64,000 nt of DNA, taken from NCBI GenBank assembly GCA_021234155.1, contig JAJEKV010000181.1:62001-126000 (forward strand). Direction: 5' to 3'. The translations under genes were made by a program, and so were the position numbers. Origin of the DNA: Isoetes taiwanensis (taxonomy: Eukaryota > Streptophyta > Lycopodiopsida > Isoetales > Isoetaceae). This document shows positions 23,190 through 34,496 of the stretch, one piece after another. The notes beneath the pieces were generated by a model. The model was not told the origin of the DNA, searched no databases, and worked only from the letters and a program-made list of their open reading frames with translations. The first letter of the stretch is position 1. The number at the start of each line of letters is the position of its first letter.

Positions 23190-24743
23190 TGTGACGCTCC
23201 CAGAATCTATATGATGCTCCCATCATACAAATACGGGGAATTGCCCTCCCATAGTGACTGCATCACCATGGAAGGGCCCTCCGTCTAACTCGGACCACTT
23301 GGGATGGCCAAGTGTCCGGGTGAGGGACACGGAGGTGTCATTCGTCCCACTCTATGGGAGTCCTATACAGTGGAAGCATACATACATGTTAGCACCTAGC
23401 AATCGTGTATAGAATAATATACCACCACGAAGGATGGTCCATCCATCGTCATATAAACAGCAACACAAGTACAAGATACCATAATAATATATTGTAAATA
23501 AGGGCCCTACCCTGGGCTCAGGGTCCATGGGGTCGACTGACAGTCAGGGCCTCAAGATAACAGCAGATAGAGGTATAACATGGCGTTGGCTATAGAACAA
23601 TGGCCAGGGTAGTCCATTCCATCCGGCCCTCCTGTGCACACTTTGCAGATAGGCTGAAACATTCTATGGCGTGATTATAGCCTTCCAGAGATGCAATCTC
23701 ATGGAATCACCTTATGAGACTACTCTGGATTATATCTTCCTGGTCTGATATGGCAGGTTAGGGAGGCGTCCCCTTCCGGGGCACAATGGATCCCTGGTAT
23801 GCTAGAGAATGCATGCCTCCTTAGCGACGCCCGCATCTGTACTCGACTTAAACCCTCCAAAATCCATGGGCTGCCTTGGCGCACCCATCGTGCCCAAGAT
23901 GCCCATATAGGCACGTTTCCTGCGACCCAGGAGGTGTCAGACCCATACTCGGCCCCAACACGAGGACCGACTATAAGCCTAGCATACTGTAGGAGTCCTC
24001 TAGCCATGCTAGGCAAGACCCCACCCCCGTTTCACCATCGTACCCGTTATTTGCTCTGAATCACGATATAGCATCTACAGCCAGGTGGGCTCTTGTGCAC
24101 ATGCCACATACATTGGGATTTAAGGGACTCTAGCTAGGAGCATCTCTACTTCTACATAGCCTTTAGGTCTCTACCCCCCTTAATCCCCACAAAACACAGG
24201 AGGAACAAAAAGAGAACTGTCATTATATATCCATCCATCCATATAGCTTCGAATAGAACATAAAATAGAGATTAACCATACATCTATTCATACAAGGGTT
24301 AATCCTAGCTATCTTCTAAGCATACAAGGATTAATTCTATGACTATCTAGGAATCCAAGCTATCTACGTATTAACTAGAATCATAGCTAGATCTACTATC
24401 TCTCTGGTTCTCCACCCTTCTGGCTGGGGCAGGGGTGAACAACAGCTCCTCCTCCACCAATCCCTCCCCCAATTCGAATTGGGGCAAATTGGGGTCCAAT
24501 TTGGGTGTCCCAAATTGGCAAGCCCGCCTTGCCCAATTGATTTGGGCCAGGTGGCAACCCTAGGTTGGTTAATATTAACTAATTTAATATTTAAACCCCT
24601 TTTGTTATTAGGTTAAGCCGAATTAGGGTTTAGGGTTAGGTTTCCACCTTAATAAATAATGATTAACATAGTTACCCTTAGCTTACATAATGACGTGTAA
24701 TGTATTTATACTCAAACGGCATATAAATAAGTGGAACGTCACA
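23190..24743 (-). mobile_element. 5' LTR of a plant LTR retrotransposon (1,554 bp)
   Basis: The minus-strand ends are TGTGACGTTCC (at 24,743) and GGAGCGTCACA (at 23,190), i.e. TG...CA with a 7 bp terminal inverted repeat TGTGACG/CGTCACA. The inner end abuts the primer-binding site, which fixes it as a 5' LTR. TATAAATA-like sequence near 24,700 (minus) could be its promoter. No partner LTR and no polyprotein remain. The superfamily cannot be decided from this. Confidence 0.8.
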
Positions 24744-24904
24744 CTTCTGATACATAGGCAATTTTTGTATAGCCATGTTCCTCTTTATGTTGTTATTTCT
24801 ATTTGTTCTTGTGTTTTGTGATGGCATGTAGCCTGATTTGATTGTCTGGCCTAAGGGCCAAGTCATAGTTCCATCTGGGTTTTGCCCAAGCTTTGTAATA
24901 TTTC

Positions 24905-25001
24905 TATTATATTTGAGGTTTTGGGTTGTTCTAGCCCATTGTATGGGTCCCATGGCCTATTGGTCTCCGTGGACGTTAAAGAATTTATTTATTTTTATTC
25001 T
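24905..25001 (+). mobile_element. LINE B/C family 3' tip with T-rich (TTTA-like) tail
   Basis: GCCCATTGTATGGGTCCCAT, then GGCCTATTGGTCTCCGTGGACGTTAAA matches the tips at 17,290 and 50,655. It is followed by GAATTTATTTATTTTTATTC rather than ATTCT pentamers. No hairpin module is found upstream, so the truncation point is very close to the 3' end. Confidence 0.7.
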
Positions 25002-25073
25002 ATAAAACAATTTAAGTCATAACAACTAACATAATTAATCTTTGAGACTTATAATTCGTCTAAACTTCTAAAT

Positions 25074-25733
25074 TCTAGAATGGGGCTCGCATGAAAACGA
25101 CAAAAACCTCCCGATAGATAGGCTTCTCATTCATCTCAGCAGATTTTCTACAATGGTGGATAATGGATAGCCGCACACATGCAAACTACCCACGAAGAAA
25201 AATAATGGGAATGTCCAATTATACAACTTGGATACAATGCTAAAAGATGTTTGGTCTGTGTACCTGCCGAAAGCTTATCACTGGGATTAAAAAACACCGC
25301 ACTTTCTGGTTTTCGAGGAAAACCCCTAGTGATAAGCCTTTGGCAAGGGGCTTGGACAAACGTAAGGATGGGAATTCACTCCCAAAACACCCACGAATGG
25401 AGAAGTCGAAGCTCTAGCCACTTGCCAACCTGTACCTGCACATCACCAACACTAGAACAAATGTGACAAAACAAAAACATCTTCAAATAGAGGGGCTGGT
25501 CACGCGTGCCAGGCGACAAATACATTAAACAATTGTGGGGGGATGGGGGTGGGGTTCAAAGAATAGAGAATAAGGTACTGCTGAGAGAGAAGAGGAAGCG
25601 TCGATGAGACGTTGATGAAGAACCTCGCCTAATATAGCGATCTCCCAACCAGAGAAGGCATGCCATGCATGCATGCGAGCATGCATGCTCGCCCCCTCTA
25701 GAATCTCGATCCGAGGGCTCGGATCGATGGAAT
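25074..25733 (+). mobile_element. Helentron-like non-autonomous element H1
   Basis: The 5' end is TCTAGAATGGGGCTCGCATG. Near the 3' end a subterminal inverted repeat lies at 25,683-25,704 (GCATGCTCGCCCC, then CTCTAGAAT), followed by a perfect 10 bp hairpin (25,706-25,715 with 25,718-25,727) and the terminus GATGGAAT. The base before the 5' end and the base after the 3' end are both T, fitting T^T insertion. Internally it carries a 17 bp inverted repeat (25,265-25,281 and 25,329-25,345) around the hairpin core shared with LINEs. No coding capacity for Rep/helicase. Subterminal repeats plus a 3' hairpin are known features of Helentron/HINE elements. Confidence 0.65.
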
Positions 25734-25737
25734 TATA

Positions 25738-26160
25738 TTTATGCAAGTATGGTCTTCAAGAAGGTTACAATCAGGACAACCCTGATTGCAGCCTTCTTTT
25801 CATGATTGTTGGGCACTTTTTCTAATTCTTCAGCATTGGTCTCTGCTCTTCCAATAAAAACTACATAATATTCTAGACCAACATGCTTGGAATACCCAAC
25901 TTTTTGATGCTTAGCATTGTTCGATACTCATGTTCAAACAACCGTACCTTACATATTGCTGTTAAGCCTTAGCAATGCTGGAGATCGTCACTAGTATAAT
26001 ATTTATAACTAAGACAACGTACGGGTTAATTTCTTTTTTTTTGGACGAACAAAAAATTATTAATCGAGAGTAGACATTACAAGATGTACATATCTCATTT
26101 ACCTTTATAAGAACAAGAAGATGCTCATGAAATATGAGCATGAAGCATTATTTACTGACT
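25738..26160 (-). repeat. Direct duplication unit 1, including an L1 3' end
   Basis: TATGCAAGTATGGTCTTCAAGAAG to about 26,160 is repeated at 26,424-26,910. The right part (26,030-26,110), read on the minus strand, is an L1-like 3' end finishing in GTTCGTCC and an A-run. Shared blocks include AACTACATAATATTCTAG and TTTTTGATGCTTAGCATT. Confidence 0.65.
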
Positions 26161-26423
26161 AATGATGAGAATTAGTTTGAAGATATTAAATCCAAATAAA
26201 TGTGATGTGATAACAATAGACATTTGAGCTAAGTATAATAGGTCCATTTAGGATATCAAATCCTTTTAAGTTATGTGTAAGTTGAAATCTAATTTGCTAG
26301 CTTCAATTAACGTAATAATATTGGCAAGATTTTCCCGCGTTTCTATGGAACAATTGGAGTCGTAAAAAGTAATCGCCAACATAACTAATCCGGAAAACTT
26401 GCCTGGCCTTCTAAATTATGCTA

Positions 26424-26910
26424 TGCAATTATGGTCTTCAAGAAGATTGTGATCAGAGCAACCCTACTGAACCTTGGTTTCATTATTATTACACACTTTT
26501 TTTTGGGCATTGGTCACTTCTTTTTCAATAAAAACTACATAATATTCTAGACCAACACTCTTGGAATACCCAGCTTTTTGATGCTTAGCATTATTGGACA
26601 TAATCATGTTCAAACAATTGTACCTACCATATTATTGTTAAGCCTTAGCAATGTTGGGCACCATCCCTAGTATAACATTTATAACCAAGACAATATATGT
26701 GTTTTTTAGAATAGAATAGAATAGAATAGAATAGAATAGAATAGAATAGAATAGAATAGAATAGAATAGAATAGAATAGAATAGAATAGAATAGACAAAA
26801 AAAAAAATTACTAATCAAAAGTAGATATTACAAGATGTACATATCTCATTTACCTTTGTAAGCACAAGAAACTGCTTCTGAAACATGAGCCTGAAGCATT
26901 ATGTACTTAT
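26424..26910 (-). repeat. Direct duplication unit 2, with AGAAT array in place of the A-run
   Basis: Same order of words as 25,738-26,160 with many substitutions. The main difference is an 89 bp AGAAT array at 26,708-26,796 where unit 1 has a plain T-run (26,032-26,042). Confidence 0.65.
26708..26796. repeat. (AGAAT)n pentamer array, about 18 copies
   Basis: Uninterrupted tandem AGAAT. The same pentamer is the tail of LINE C (52,416-52,438) and, reversed, of the tips at 17,330 and 50,705. No family tip is visible beside it. Confidence 0.9.
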
Positions 26911-26997
26911 TCCAGCATATGAGACTAATGATAAGAATTAATTTGAAGATCTTGTATCCAAATGCAGTCACTCACTTCTTCCTCAACGGAGGAAGAC

Positions 26998-27195
26998 TTA
27001 TAAGCCATCAATATCTTGGGCTATAGCAATAACGCCACGAGCAGATGATAAATGCCTCGGAAAATGTGGAGCATACAATGCTCCCACATTGGCCCCAGTA
27101 GCAACTAGACCTAGATGAATTGCCTTTTGCTTGGCTGGGGCTGATTCACCTTGGTAGGATGCCAAGAGAATAGATTGGCTATCCAGTGTATTGCT
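26998..27195 (-). other. Unassigned open frame downstream of 4CL
   Basis: The minus strand is open for about 64 codons to a TAA at 26,998-27,000, with balanced composition: SQSILLASYQGESAPAKQ, HLGLVATGANVGALYAPH, then ARGVIAIAQDIDGL. It starts just behind the 4CL stop in a different frame. It reads like a real protein C-terminus, but I do not recognise it and see no start or exon border. Confidence 0.3.
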
Positions 27196-27249
27196 AGATA
27201 AGCCTTGTAGTCAGAACCATGCTGATTGAATTTCTTCAATATATGTAGC

Positions 27250-29984
27250 TCAATGAGGAATTTCTTCAAGGATTTCTTTCAAATTCTTCCACAAAATTTT
27301 TCCAGTAGGTGATCTTGGAATATTGTCTATAAAGTATATAGCTCGTATCCTCTTATAATATATTACCTGCAAGCATATAAATGCATGGTATTAAAACAAG
27401 TTATAAATATTAAAAGAAAAAAACCAAAAGAGCAATAAGTGCATACAGTATTAGAGCTTAACCTGATTATTCACAAATTCAATAATGCTAGTCTCAGATA
27501 TAGTAGAATTGTTTGCCTTTACCACGAAAGCTACAGGTATATCTCCAGCTACCATATCTTGACGTCTATTCAACCAAATAATATATCAATATAAAACAAA
27601 TAGAAGTTGTAAAAACAAAATTGATATATACCCTACAACGGCAGCATCCGATATTAATGGGTGTGAGATCAGAATGGCCTCAAGCTCTGAAGGTGACACC
27701 TAATGAAATAGTTGAATTTTTAATATGCCCAAAGAAGAGATATTCTCACAAAACGTACATGGGAAAGTTCACACCTGATACCCTTTATACTTCAACACTT
27801 GTTTTAATCTGTCAGTCAAGAACATCTCTTCATTTTGGTTTATAAATCCTATATCACCAGTATGTAACCATCCCTCCTTGTCTACAGTAAGTGTTGTGGC
27901 CTCTGGATTGTCCAAGTACCCTAAGAAATAAAAGAAGAAGAATTAATTTCTAAGTCATGCCATATTTGGGCACATCTGAAAAATGGTCATAGACAACAAT
28001 TAGCAATAGATAACTCAAAATGTGTATGACAATTTTTTTGCATACATATGCACATCAACACAATTGACTTAGATATTTTGTAAGATATTGGAAACAAAGA
28101 AAATAAAAGAGAAATAAGATCTATTTCCTATTGTAATGTAGATGAAATGTGGATGAAGGATTCAAACTTGTGTATATGCAAATGAATAGAAGAGAATAGA
28201 GTAGTTCTGGAATAGAAGAGAATAGAGTAGTTCTGCGTGAGGCGAGTATGCATCTATGCATGCATCTATTGCATGCATTTTGGAGCCGTTAGATCATTTT
28301 AGAAAGAGCTACTTATTCAGGGTTTCTACATCAACTTCTCATCAACAGTTTCTACATATGGTGTAGCAATATCATAGTTATAGTATATTTGGTAAAGTAG
28401 CAAAAAAAAAAAAAAAAACTTGCTATAACAAGCACATTAGTAATTATTAAAAAATCTGGCTGTATAAAATAGAATATGAGCACTTCCTATTGAATGGTAC
28501 TAAACTATAAGGGTAATATTTGACAAATAGATATAGGACACAAGAGATGACATCATAAATTCTGGATTTCATGGTGTGGCTCATAACTTAGGTAAAAATC
28601 ATAATTTGTTCTGAAGAACTTTATAGATTGCGAAAAAAAAAAGGTCGTAAGGTTACCTTTCATTACTTGAGGTCCTCTGATCCACACCTCCCCGAGCTCA
28701 TTGTATGAAACTGATTTGTTGGTTTGTGGATCTACAATCTTTACTTCGCTATTACGAACCACTGTTCCACAAGATCCCCATTTACCCCTAATTGAGTATT
28801 TGGAAAATGCAAGAGACATAGATATAACTGGACCTGCTTCAGTCATGCCATATGCCTGTTTACTATCAGGTTAGTACAAAATTATTGTAACATAAATCAC
28901 TTACTCGGTATAATTTTACCTGAGCAAAAATGACATGCGGAAACCTTATTTGAATGGCATTCTCGATATCACGTCCTAGAGGAGCCGCACCACACATCAC
29001 CATTTTGAGGCTAGAAAGGTCGTAGTCCATGACTAAAGGGTTACTAGACATTTCTAATAGAACCGGTGGTACTAACATTGTCATGGTAACCTTGTACTTT
29101 TCAATGTGTGATAAGAGATTAACAAAATTATACTTCTTCATAATAACAACCGCTGCCCCAGCCCTCAATGCAGTGAGTAGAAGTGTGACAAGACAATAAA
29201 CATGATTCATGGGCAGCATGCACAAAATAACGTCTTTGGTAGAGATGTTGAGGTTTGGATTATCGCCCTCCACAACTTGAGAAATGCTTGAAGTTATATT
29301 TTTATGGGTCAACATGACACCTTTTGGCAAGCCACATGTCCCAGAGGAGTATAATACGGCAGCTGTGTCATCAACTTGTATGTTTATATGGGGCCAATTT
29401 TCCCCATTTGTATCCATTAAGACAGAAAAATCTTGGCAACCAGCTTGAGGATTATCAATTGTCAAAATGGGAATGTTTGATCTAGCAACTAGCTTGTGGC
29501 CATTAAGAGACTCAGTAATAATCATTTTAGCCTTGCTTGCTTTTGCTTGTTTGAATGCCTCAACATCATGAGCTGCCGGATGTGCAGTGGTGAAAGTTGC
29601 CCCTATCATTGCTATCCCAAGGACGAGCAAAGCAAGTTCAATGCAATTTGGAAGCATGATCATCACCACATCATGTTTTCCTATGCCAAATTTAGCTAGC
29701 CCTCTGGCAATTCTTATTGCATAGCTCCGAACTTCGGCATATGACACTTTCTTCCCTGAGGCTCCATCAATGAGACAATCTTTGTGTGGGTAAGCTACAG
29801 ACTTTTGCAAACAGAATTCAGCTAGGGGGAGAGTATTAAGTAAATCTATGTCGACTAGTTTGGATTTAAAGATGTACTCCCTATCCTCAAATGGATGATC
29901 TTTCATGTCTACAATGGGAGAAAGGCTATGGTTAGAAAGCTCGACCTTGGGAAGTTGAAGAGATGGCTTGATACTTGTGTCCAT
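27250..29984 (-). CDS. 4CL: 4-coumarate:CoA ligase (4CL), six exons, apparently intact
   Basis: Encodes an ATP-dependent acyl-CoA synthetase that adenylates 4-coumarate-type acids and transfers them to CoA, the branch point to lignin and flavonoids. Exons (minus): 29,984-28,920; 28,855-28,657; 27,920-27,775; 27,699-27,632; 27,565-27,463; 27,366-27,250. All introns are GT-AG and phases fit, giving 565 residues, normal for 4CL. Visible: N-terminal [23 protein letters not shown]-binding box [17 protein letters not shown] (about 213-228; the family usually has SSGTTGLPKGV); CGAAPLG (331-337); YGMTEAGPV (about 357); GEVWIRG in the box II position (family GEICIRG); [24 protein letters not shown]; and PTGKILWK with the catalytic lysine. 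A TATA box lies about 110 bp upstream. Substrate preference is not known; a 4CL-like ligase with another substrate is possible. Confidence 0.92.
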
Positions 29985-30090
29985 GCTTGATGTTGAAGAA
30001 ATGGCTTGATGTTGAAGAGATGGCGCGATGTTGGCGTGATGGCTTGATGGCTTGATGTTGAATTGATGCCTTGATGCTTGATGCTGATAA

Positions 30091-30098
30091 TATTTATA
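30091..30098 (-). promoter_or_regulatory. TATA box of 4CL
   Basis: TATAAATA on the minus strand, 107 bp before the 4CL ATG. The leader that follows is made of GCATCAAG/CCATCAAG repeats. The same arrangement is kept in the duplicate at 34,489-34,496. Confidence 0.65.
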
Positions 30099-30619
30099 GA
30101 TAATATCTATAGGGAACCAAATATGATAGGATGGGAGGAGGAAGAAGATTTCAAAGAAGAATTGGAGTTCAGCTTTGGATAGTCCAAGGTAACTTCTTTA
30201 GGTTTCTTATGTTTTCCTCGTTTAAAAGAAGGCGAGTGGCATTCAAGTTAGGACGTGAATTTGTGTTGTAAATCACAATTGCCAGTTTTCAGGTAGTTGA
30301 CAAATTTTGTTTAGACGCGGTAATGGGTGGGACCGTGGGAACAATCAATAGGAAGACTGGACCGATCTGCATGACCGGATATTAAGACTGAAGATTTTTT
30401 ACTAGAATAAGTGAAGCCTGTTTCCAATGAAAATTCGATATGAAAAACCTGCATGTCGAAAGGTTTTTGGGTCAGGATTTCGGCAATGTACAGTATTAAC
30501 CGGCAAATGGAGGTCCCATTTGGAGGCTTCTGGTTGACATACAGCAGGTAGATCACCAGACGCCAAACTGGCCTCCATTGGCTTAATAACCACGTTTTTT
30601 AATAGATATTTCTTTTCCA

Positions 30620-30820
30620 TCTATGGAGACACTGTTACAAATTTGCATCAGTATATTTTATATAGCCCACGTTTCTCATCATGGAGAGCAGTTTGCACCC
30701 CTTCAGATAAGAGTTTCCATTAAAGGAAAGCTATTCCATTTATGGAACATTTGTTACAAATTTGCATCAGTATATGTGATATAGCCCACGTTTCTCATCA
30801 TGGAGAGCAGTTTGTACCTA
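30620..30820. repeat. Tandem duplication upstream of 4CL, about 119 bp period
   Basis: GTTACAAATTTGCATCAG, then ATATAGCCCACGTTTCTCAT and GGAGAGCAGTTTG, occur at 30,634 and again at 30,753. The same tandem pair is present in the duplicate (about 35,020-35,215), so it predates the segmental duplication. Confidence 0.8.
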
Positions 30821-31094
30821 GATAAGAGGTTTATACAATTTAGATCCATTCCATTTGATATGATCAACCTGCAGTATAAAATCTGTGGTCTTATCAACAG
30901 TTCGCCTTGCAGAAAATTCTTTTCGCAAGGAGGTTTCTGCTATAATATTCAAGAGTCCAAATTGGTTCTTTTCTTTTACTCTGATGATAAGTTGATGAGA
31001 CAGTTAAAAGAGTTGAAGTTCAATTTGATGAATGATTCTTTTAATTTCTATATCATGATATTCAGCCACAGCAGTACTATTGGCAGTATTATAG

Positions 31095-31237
31095 TACGTT
31101 ACGGCTCTGTGATTCTTTGAATGTGCTACAGTGAGACCAGGCCCAAATCCAAGGAGGAAACGTACTTGCGCCCTTCGCCTGTGGTCTTCATGTTCATCTT
31201 CTTAGACCTGGTTATCATCTGATCTAGCACGAAAATC
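31095..31237 (-). pseudogene. Chalcone-synthase-like relic 1, C-terminal end only
   Basis: The minus strand encodes the C-terminal end of a type III polyketide synthase: VIFVLDQM-like sequence, TTGEG in one frame and RFLLGFGPGLTVAHS in another. GFGPG is the conserved loop of the family. The rest was removed where copia sequence begins at about 31,238. The same segment continues as relic 2 in the duplicate. Confidence 0.75.
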
Positions 31238-31239
31238 AC

Positions 31240-32394
31240 AGAAGCAACCGCCACTATGAATTCCAGAATTAGCTCCACAGACTTAGGAGCAACCCTAGGC
31301 TTGATGCTCGATCAAACAGCAACAACTAAGGATACATGTCATTGCTTGTAGGTTCCAATACTCCCCCTCAAGAATGACAAGTGCCAAATGACTCAAAGAC
31401 TCTACTGAATTCTACAACACAAGCTGAAATCAGAGAACATAAGGAAACTGGTGTAACTTCAACAACAACAAAAAACCCCTTCAGCCAAGTGAGGCAGAGC
31501 TCCTCAGCCAAATAGGAGCTATCGAATAGTACTTGATAATGGTCTAAGTACCAGCCTGCTCTACTAGTACCATGCCCATTTCATGAACACATTCTACAAA
31601 CCTTTTGCCAAAGGCTTGGTTATGCATCTGCCATGAAGTGTGTACTCAGATGTTTGATAATAACCTTGCCTTCCTCCACCTTCTCTCGTGTGAAGTGGTA
31701 TTGGGTTTCAATATGCTTTGCTTTAGTGAAATTACCAGGATTTTTCACTAAACATACTGCAGCCCTGTTGTCATTCATGATGGTGGTCGGTTCAACTTGT
31801 TCTGCTCCAATGCTTTTTTAGAAGCCTTCGTGAACTAAATGGCCTCCTTAGTGGCAGCACAAATAGCCATGTATTCGGCCACATGTACCTTACAGCAGTA
31901 GCCTTTTGTTTCCTGCTGACCAGCTAACAAATTCCCTTGCAGCATGAAACAATAACCTGTTCTAGACTTCCTGAAGCTGTGATCTCCAGCATAATCAGCA
32001 TCAACAAAGCCTGCTAGTGAGAGGGGATGCTCCACCTGTTTATGATATGCAATACCCAGACGGGAAGTGTGCTGTAAGTACCGTGAAGATGCGCTTTTGA
32101 CTGCTTGCCAGTGAGCAAGTCCCGGATTTTCAAGAAACTGGCTAACTGAAATGACACTTTCAGCTATGTCTGACGGCTACAGACCATAAAATGCATTAAG
32201 GAACCAACCACGCTTGTATGGAATATCTTTCATAGCCCTCATGTCATCTGGAGGTCTGAGGACACATTTCAAAAGCTTAAGTCACTGGCTGCAGCAGGGG
32301 TACTAATCTCTTTAGAGTGAAGCATATTGCACCTTGCAAGAAGTGACTCAATGCCTTTAAGCTGTGTAATGTAACACTATGGCTGATGGGATCT
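31240..32394 (-). mobile_element. Ty1/copia fragment: RT end and RNase H
   Basis: The minus strand reads the copia connection and RNase H region: FLENPGL-like sequence, HPLSLAGFVDADYAGDH, RKSRTGYCFMLQGN (32,035-31,925), AEYMAICAATKEAI (31,880-31,835), then KAKHIETQYHF-like sequence in another frame (about 31,700). It is 5'-truncated and frameshifted. It lies exactly between the two duplication copies and truncates a gene on each side. Confidence 0.8.
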
Positions 32395-33007
32395 TTTTGC
32401 ATACATATGCACATCAACACAATTGACTTAGATATTTTTGTAAAATATTGGAAACAAAGAAAATAAAAGAGAAATAAGATCTATTTCCTATTGTAATGTA
32501 GATGAAATGTGGATGAAGGATTCAAACTTGTGTATATGCAAATGAATAGAAGAGAATAGAGTAGTTCTGGAATAGAAGAGAATAGAGTAGTTCTGCGTGA
32601 GGCGAGTATGCATCTATGCATGCATCTATTGCATGCATTTTGGAGCCTTTAGATCATTTTAGAAAGAGCTACTTATTGGGGGTTTCTACATCAACTTCTC
32701 ATCAAGGTTTCTACATATGGTGTAGCAATATCATAGTTATAGTATATTTGGTAAAGTAAAAAAAAAAAAAAAAAGCTTGCTATAACAAGCACATTAGTAA
32801 TTATTAAAAAATCTGGCTGTATAAAATAGAATATGAGCACTTCCTATTGAATGGTACTAAACTATAAGGGTAATATTTGACAAATAGATATAGGACACAA
32901 GAGATGACATCATAAATTCGGATTTCATGGTGGGCTCATACTTGGTAAAAATCATAATTTGTCCTTAGAACTTTATAGATTCTGCAAAAAAAAAAATTAA
33001 AGGGTTA

Positions 33008-34367
33008 CCTTTCATTACTTGAGGTCCTCGATCCACACCTCCCCGGGCTCATTGTATGAAAACTCGATTTGTTGGTTTGTGGATCTACAATCTTTACTTC
33101 GGTTATTACTGTTCCACATAGTTCCACAAGATCCCCATTTACCCCTAATTGAGTATTTGGAAAATGCAAGAGACATAGATATAATCGGACTGCCGACCAT
33201 GCCATATGCCTGATTTACTCATCCAAAGGCATAGTACAAAATTATTGTAACATAAATCACTTTACTCGGTATAATTTTACGAGCAAAAATGACATCTTAT
33301 GAAACCTTATTTGAATGGCATTCTCAATATCGCTCCTAGAGGAGCCGCACCACACATCACCATTTTGAGGCTAGAAAGGTCGTAGTCCATGACTCCTAAA
33401 GGGTTACTAGACATTTCTAATAGAACATACAAGTGGTACTAACATTGTCATGGTAACCTTGTACTTTTCAATGTGTGATAAGAGATTAACAAAATTATAC
33501 TTCTTCATAATAACAACCGCATGATTCCCCTCAATGCAAGTGAGTAGAAGTGTGACAAGACAATAAACATGATTCATGGGCAGCATGCACAAAATAAAAC
33601 CTTTGGTAGAGATGTTGAGGTTTGGATTATCGCCCTCCACAACTCCAGAAATGCTTGAAGTTATATTTTTATGGGTCAACATGACACCTTTTGGCAAGCC
33701 ACATGTCCCATGAGGATGCCATATCTACTTAAATGTGTCATCAACTTGTATGTTTATATGGGGCCAATTTTCCCCATTTGTATCCATTAAGGCAGAAAAA
33801 ATCTTGGCAACCATATTTTGAGGATTATCAATTGTCAAAATGGGAATGTTTGATCTAGCAACTAGCTTGTTTGGCCATTAAGAGACTCAACAATAATCAT
33901 TTTAGCCTTGCTTGCTTTTCCCCAAAGGTTTGAATGCCTCAACATCATGAGTCTTGGGATGTGCGGTGGTGAAAGTTGCCCCTATCATTGCTATCCCAAG
34001 GACGAGCAAAGCAAGTTCAATGCAATTTGGAAACATGATCATCACCACATCATGTTTTCCTATGCCAAATTTAGCTAGCCCTCTCTGGCATTCTTATTGC
34101 ATAGTCAGAACTGGTGGACACAATATGACACTTTCTTCCACGAGGCTCCATCAATGAGACAATCTTTGTGTGGGTAAGCTTGTGCTTTTGCAAACGAGAA
34201 TTCAGCTAGGGGAGAGTATTAAGTAAATCATCCATGTTTGAGTTTGGATTTAAAGATGTACTCCTATCCTCAAATGGATGATCTTTCATGTCTACAATGG
34301 GAGAAAGGCTATGGTTAGAAAGCTCGACCTTGGGAAGTTGAAGAGATGGCTTGATACTTGTGTCCAT
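33008..34367 (-). pseudogene. 4CL pseudogene, exons 1 and 2 only
   Basis: The minus strand parallels 28,657-29,984. The ATG is at 34,367. Exon 1 carries many short indels and replaced tracts, for example near 34,150-34,250, 33,710-33,735, 33,520-33,535 and 33,425-33,435. Recognisable pieces: [17 protein letters not shown] (about 33,697), [19 protein letters not shown] and, in exon 2, [20 protein letters not shown] (about 33,185-33,125). Exons 3-6 are missing. As assembled it cannot encode 4CL, though some lesions may be consensus errors because the flanks are nearly identical to copy 1. Confidence 0.85.
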
Positions 34368-34488
34368 GCTTGATGTTGAAGAAATGGCTTGATGTTGAAG
34401 AGATGGCTTATGTTGTCATGTGATGGCTTGATGGCTTGATGTTGAATTGATGCCTTGATGCTTGATGCTTCATGCTTGATGCTGATAA

Positions 34489-34496
34489 TATTTATA
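34489..34496 (-). promoter_or_regulatory. TATA box of the 4CL pseudogene
   Basis: TATAAATA on the minus strand, in the same setting as 30,091-30,098; a few leader repeats differ (one extra GCATGAAGCATCAAG-type unit). Confidence 0.55.

Larger units (their letters stand above)
28035..31237. repeat. Segmental duplication, copy 1 (4CL intron 2 to CHS 3' end)
   Basis: Matches 32,395-35,636 from TTTTTGCATACATATGCACA (4CL intron 2) through exons 2 and 1, promoter, upstream DNA and a chalcone-synthase-like 3' end. On the right the match stops at about 31,237, where copia-derived DNA begins. Upstream non-coding DNA is almost identical between copies; coding DNA is less so. Confidence 0.9.

Noticed and set aside
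26708-26796. A CRISPR-like or regulatory repeat array
   Set aside because: Pure pentamer microsatellite without spacers; eukaryotic context.
30800-31120. A 106-codon plus frame whose translation is identical in both duplication copies (30,800-31,120 and 35,191-35,511)
   Set aside because: The identity follows from the recent duplication. The sequence is the 3' flank of CHS-like relics on the other strand and is not recognisable as a protein.
33008-34367. A second functional 4CL gene
   Set aside because: Exons 3-6 are absent and exon 1 is frameshifted as assembled; even if the indels were errors the C-terminal domain is missing.
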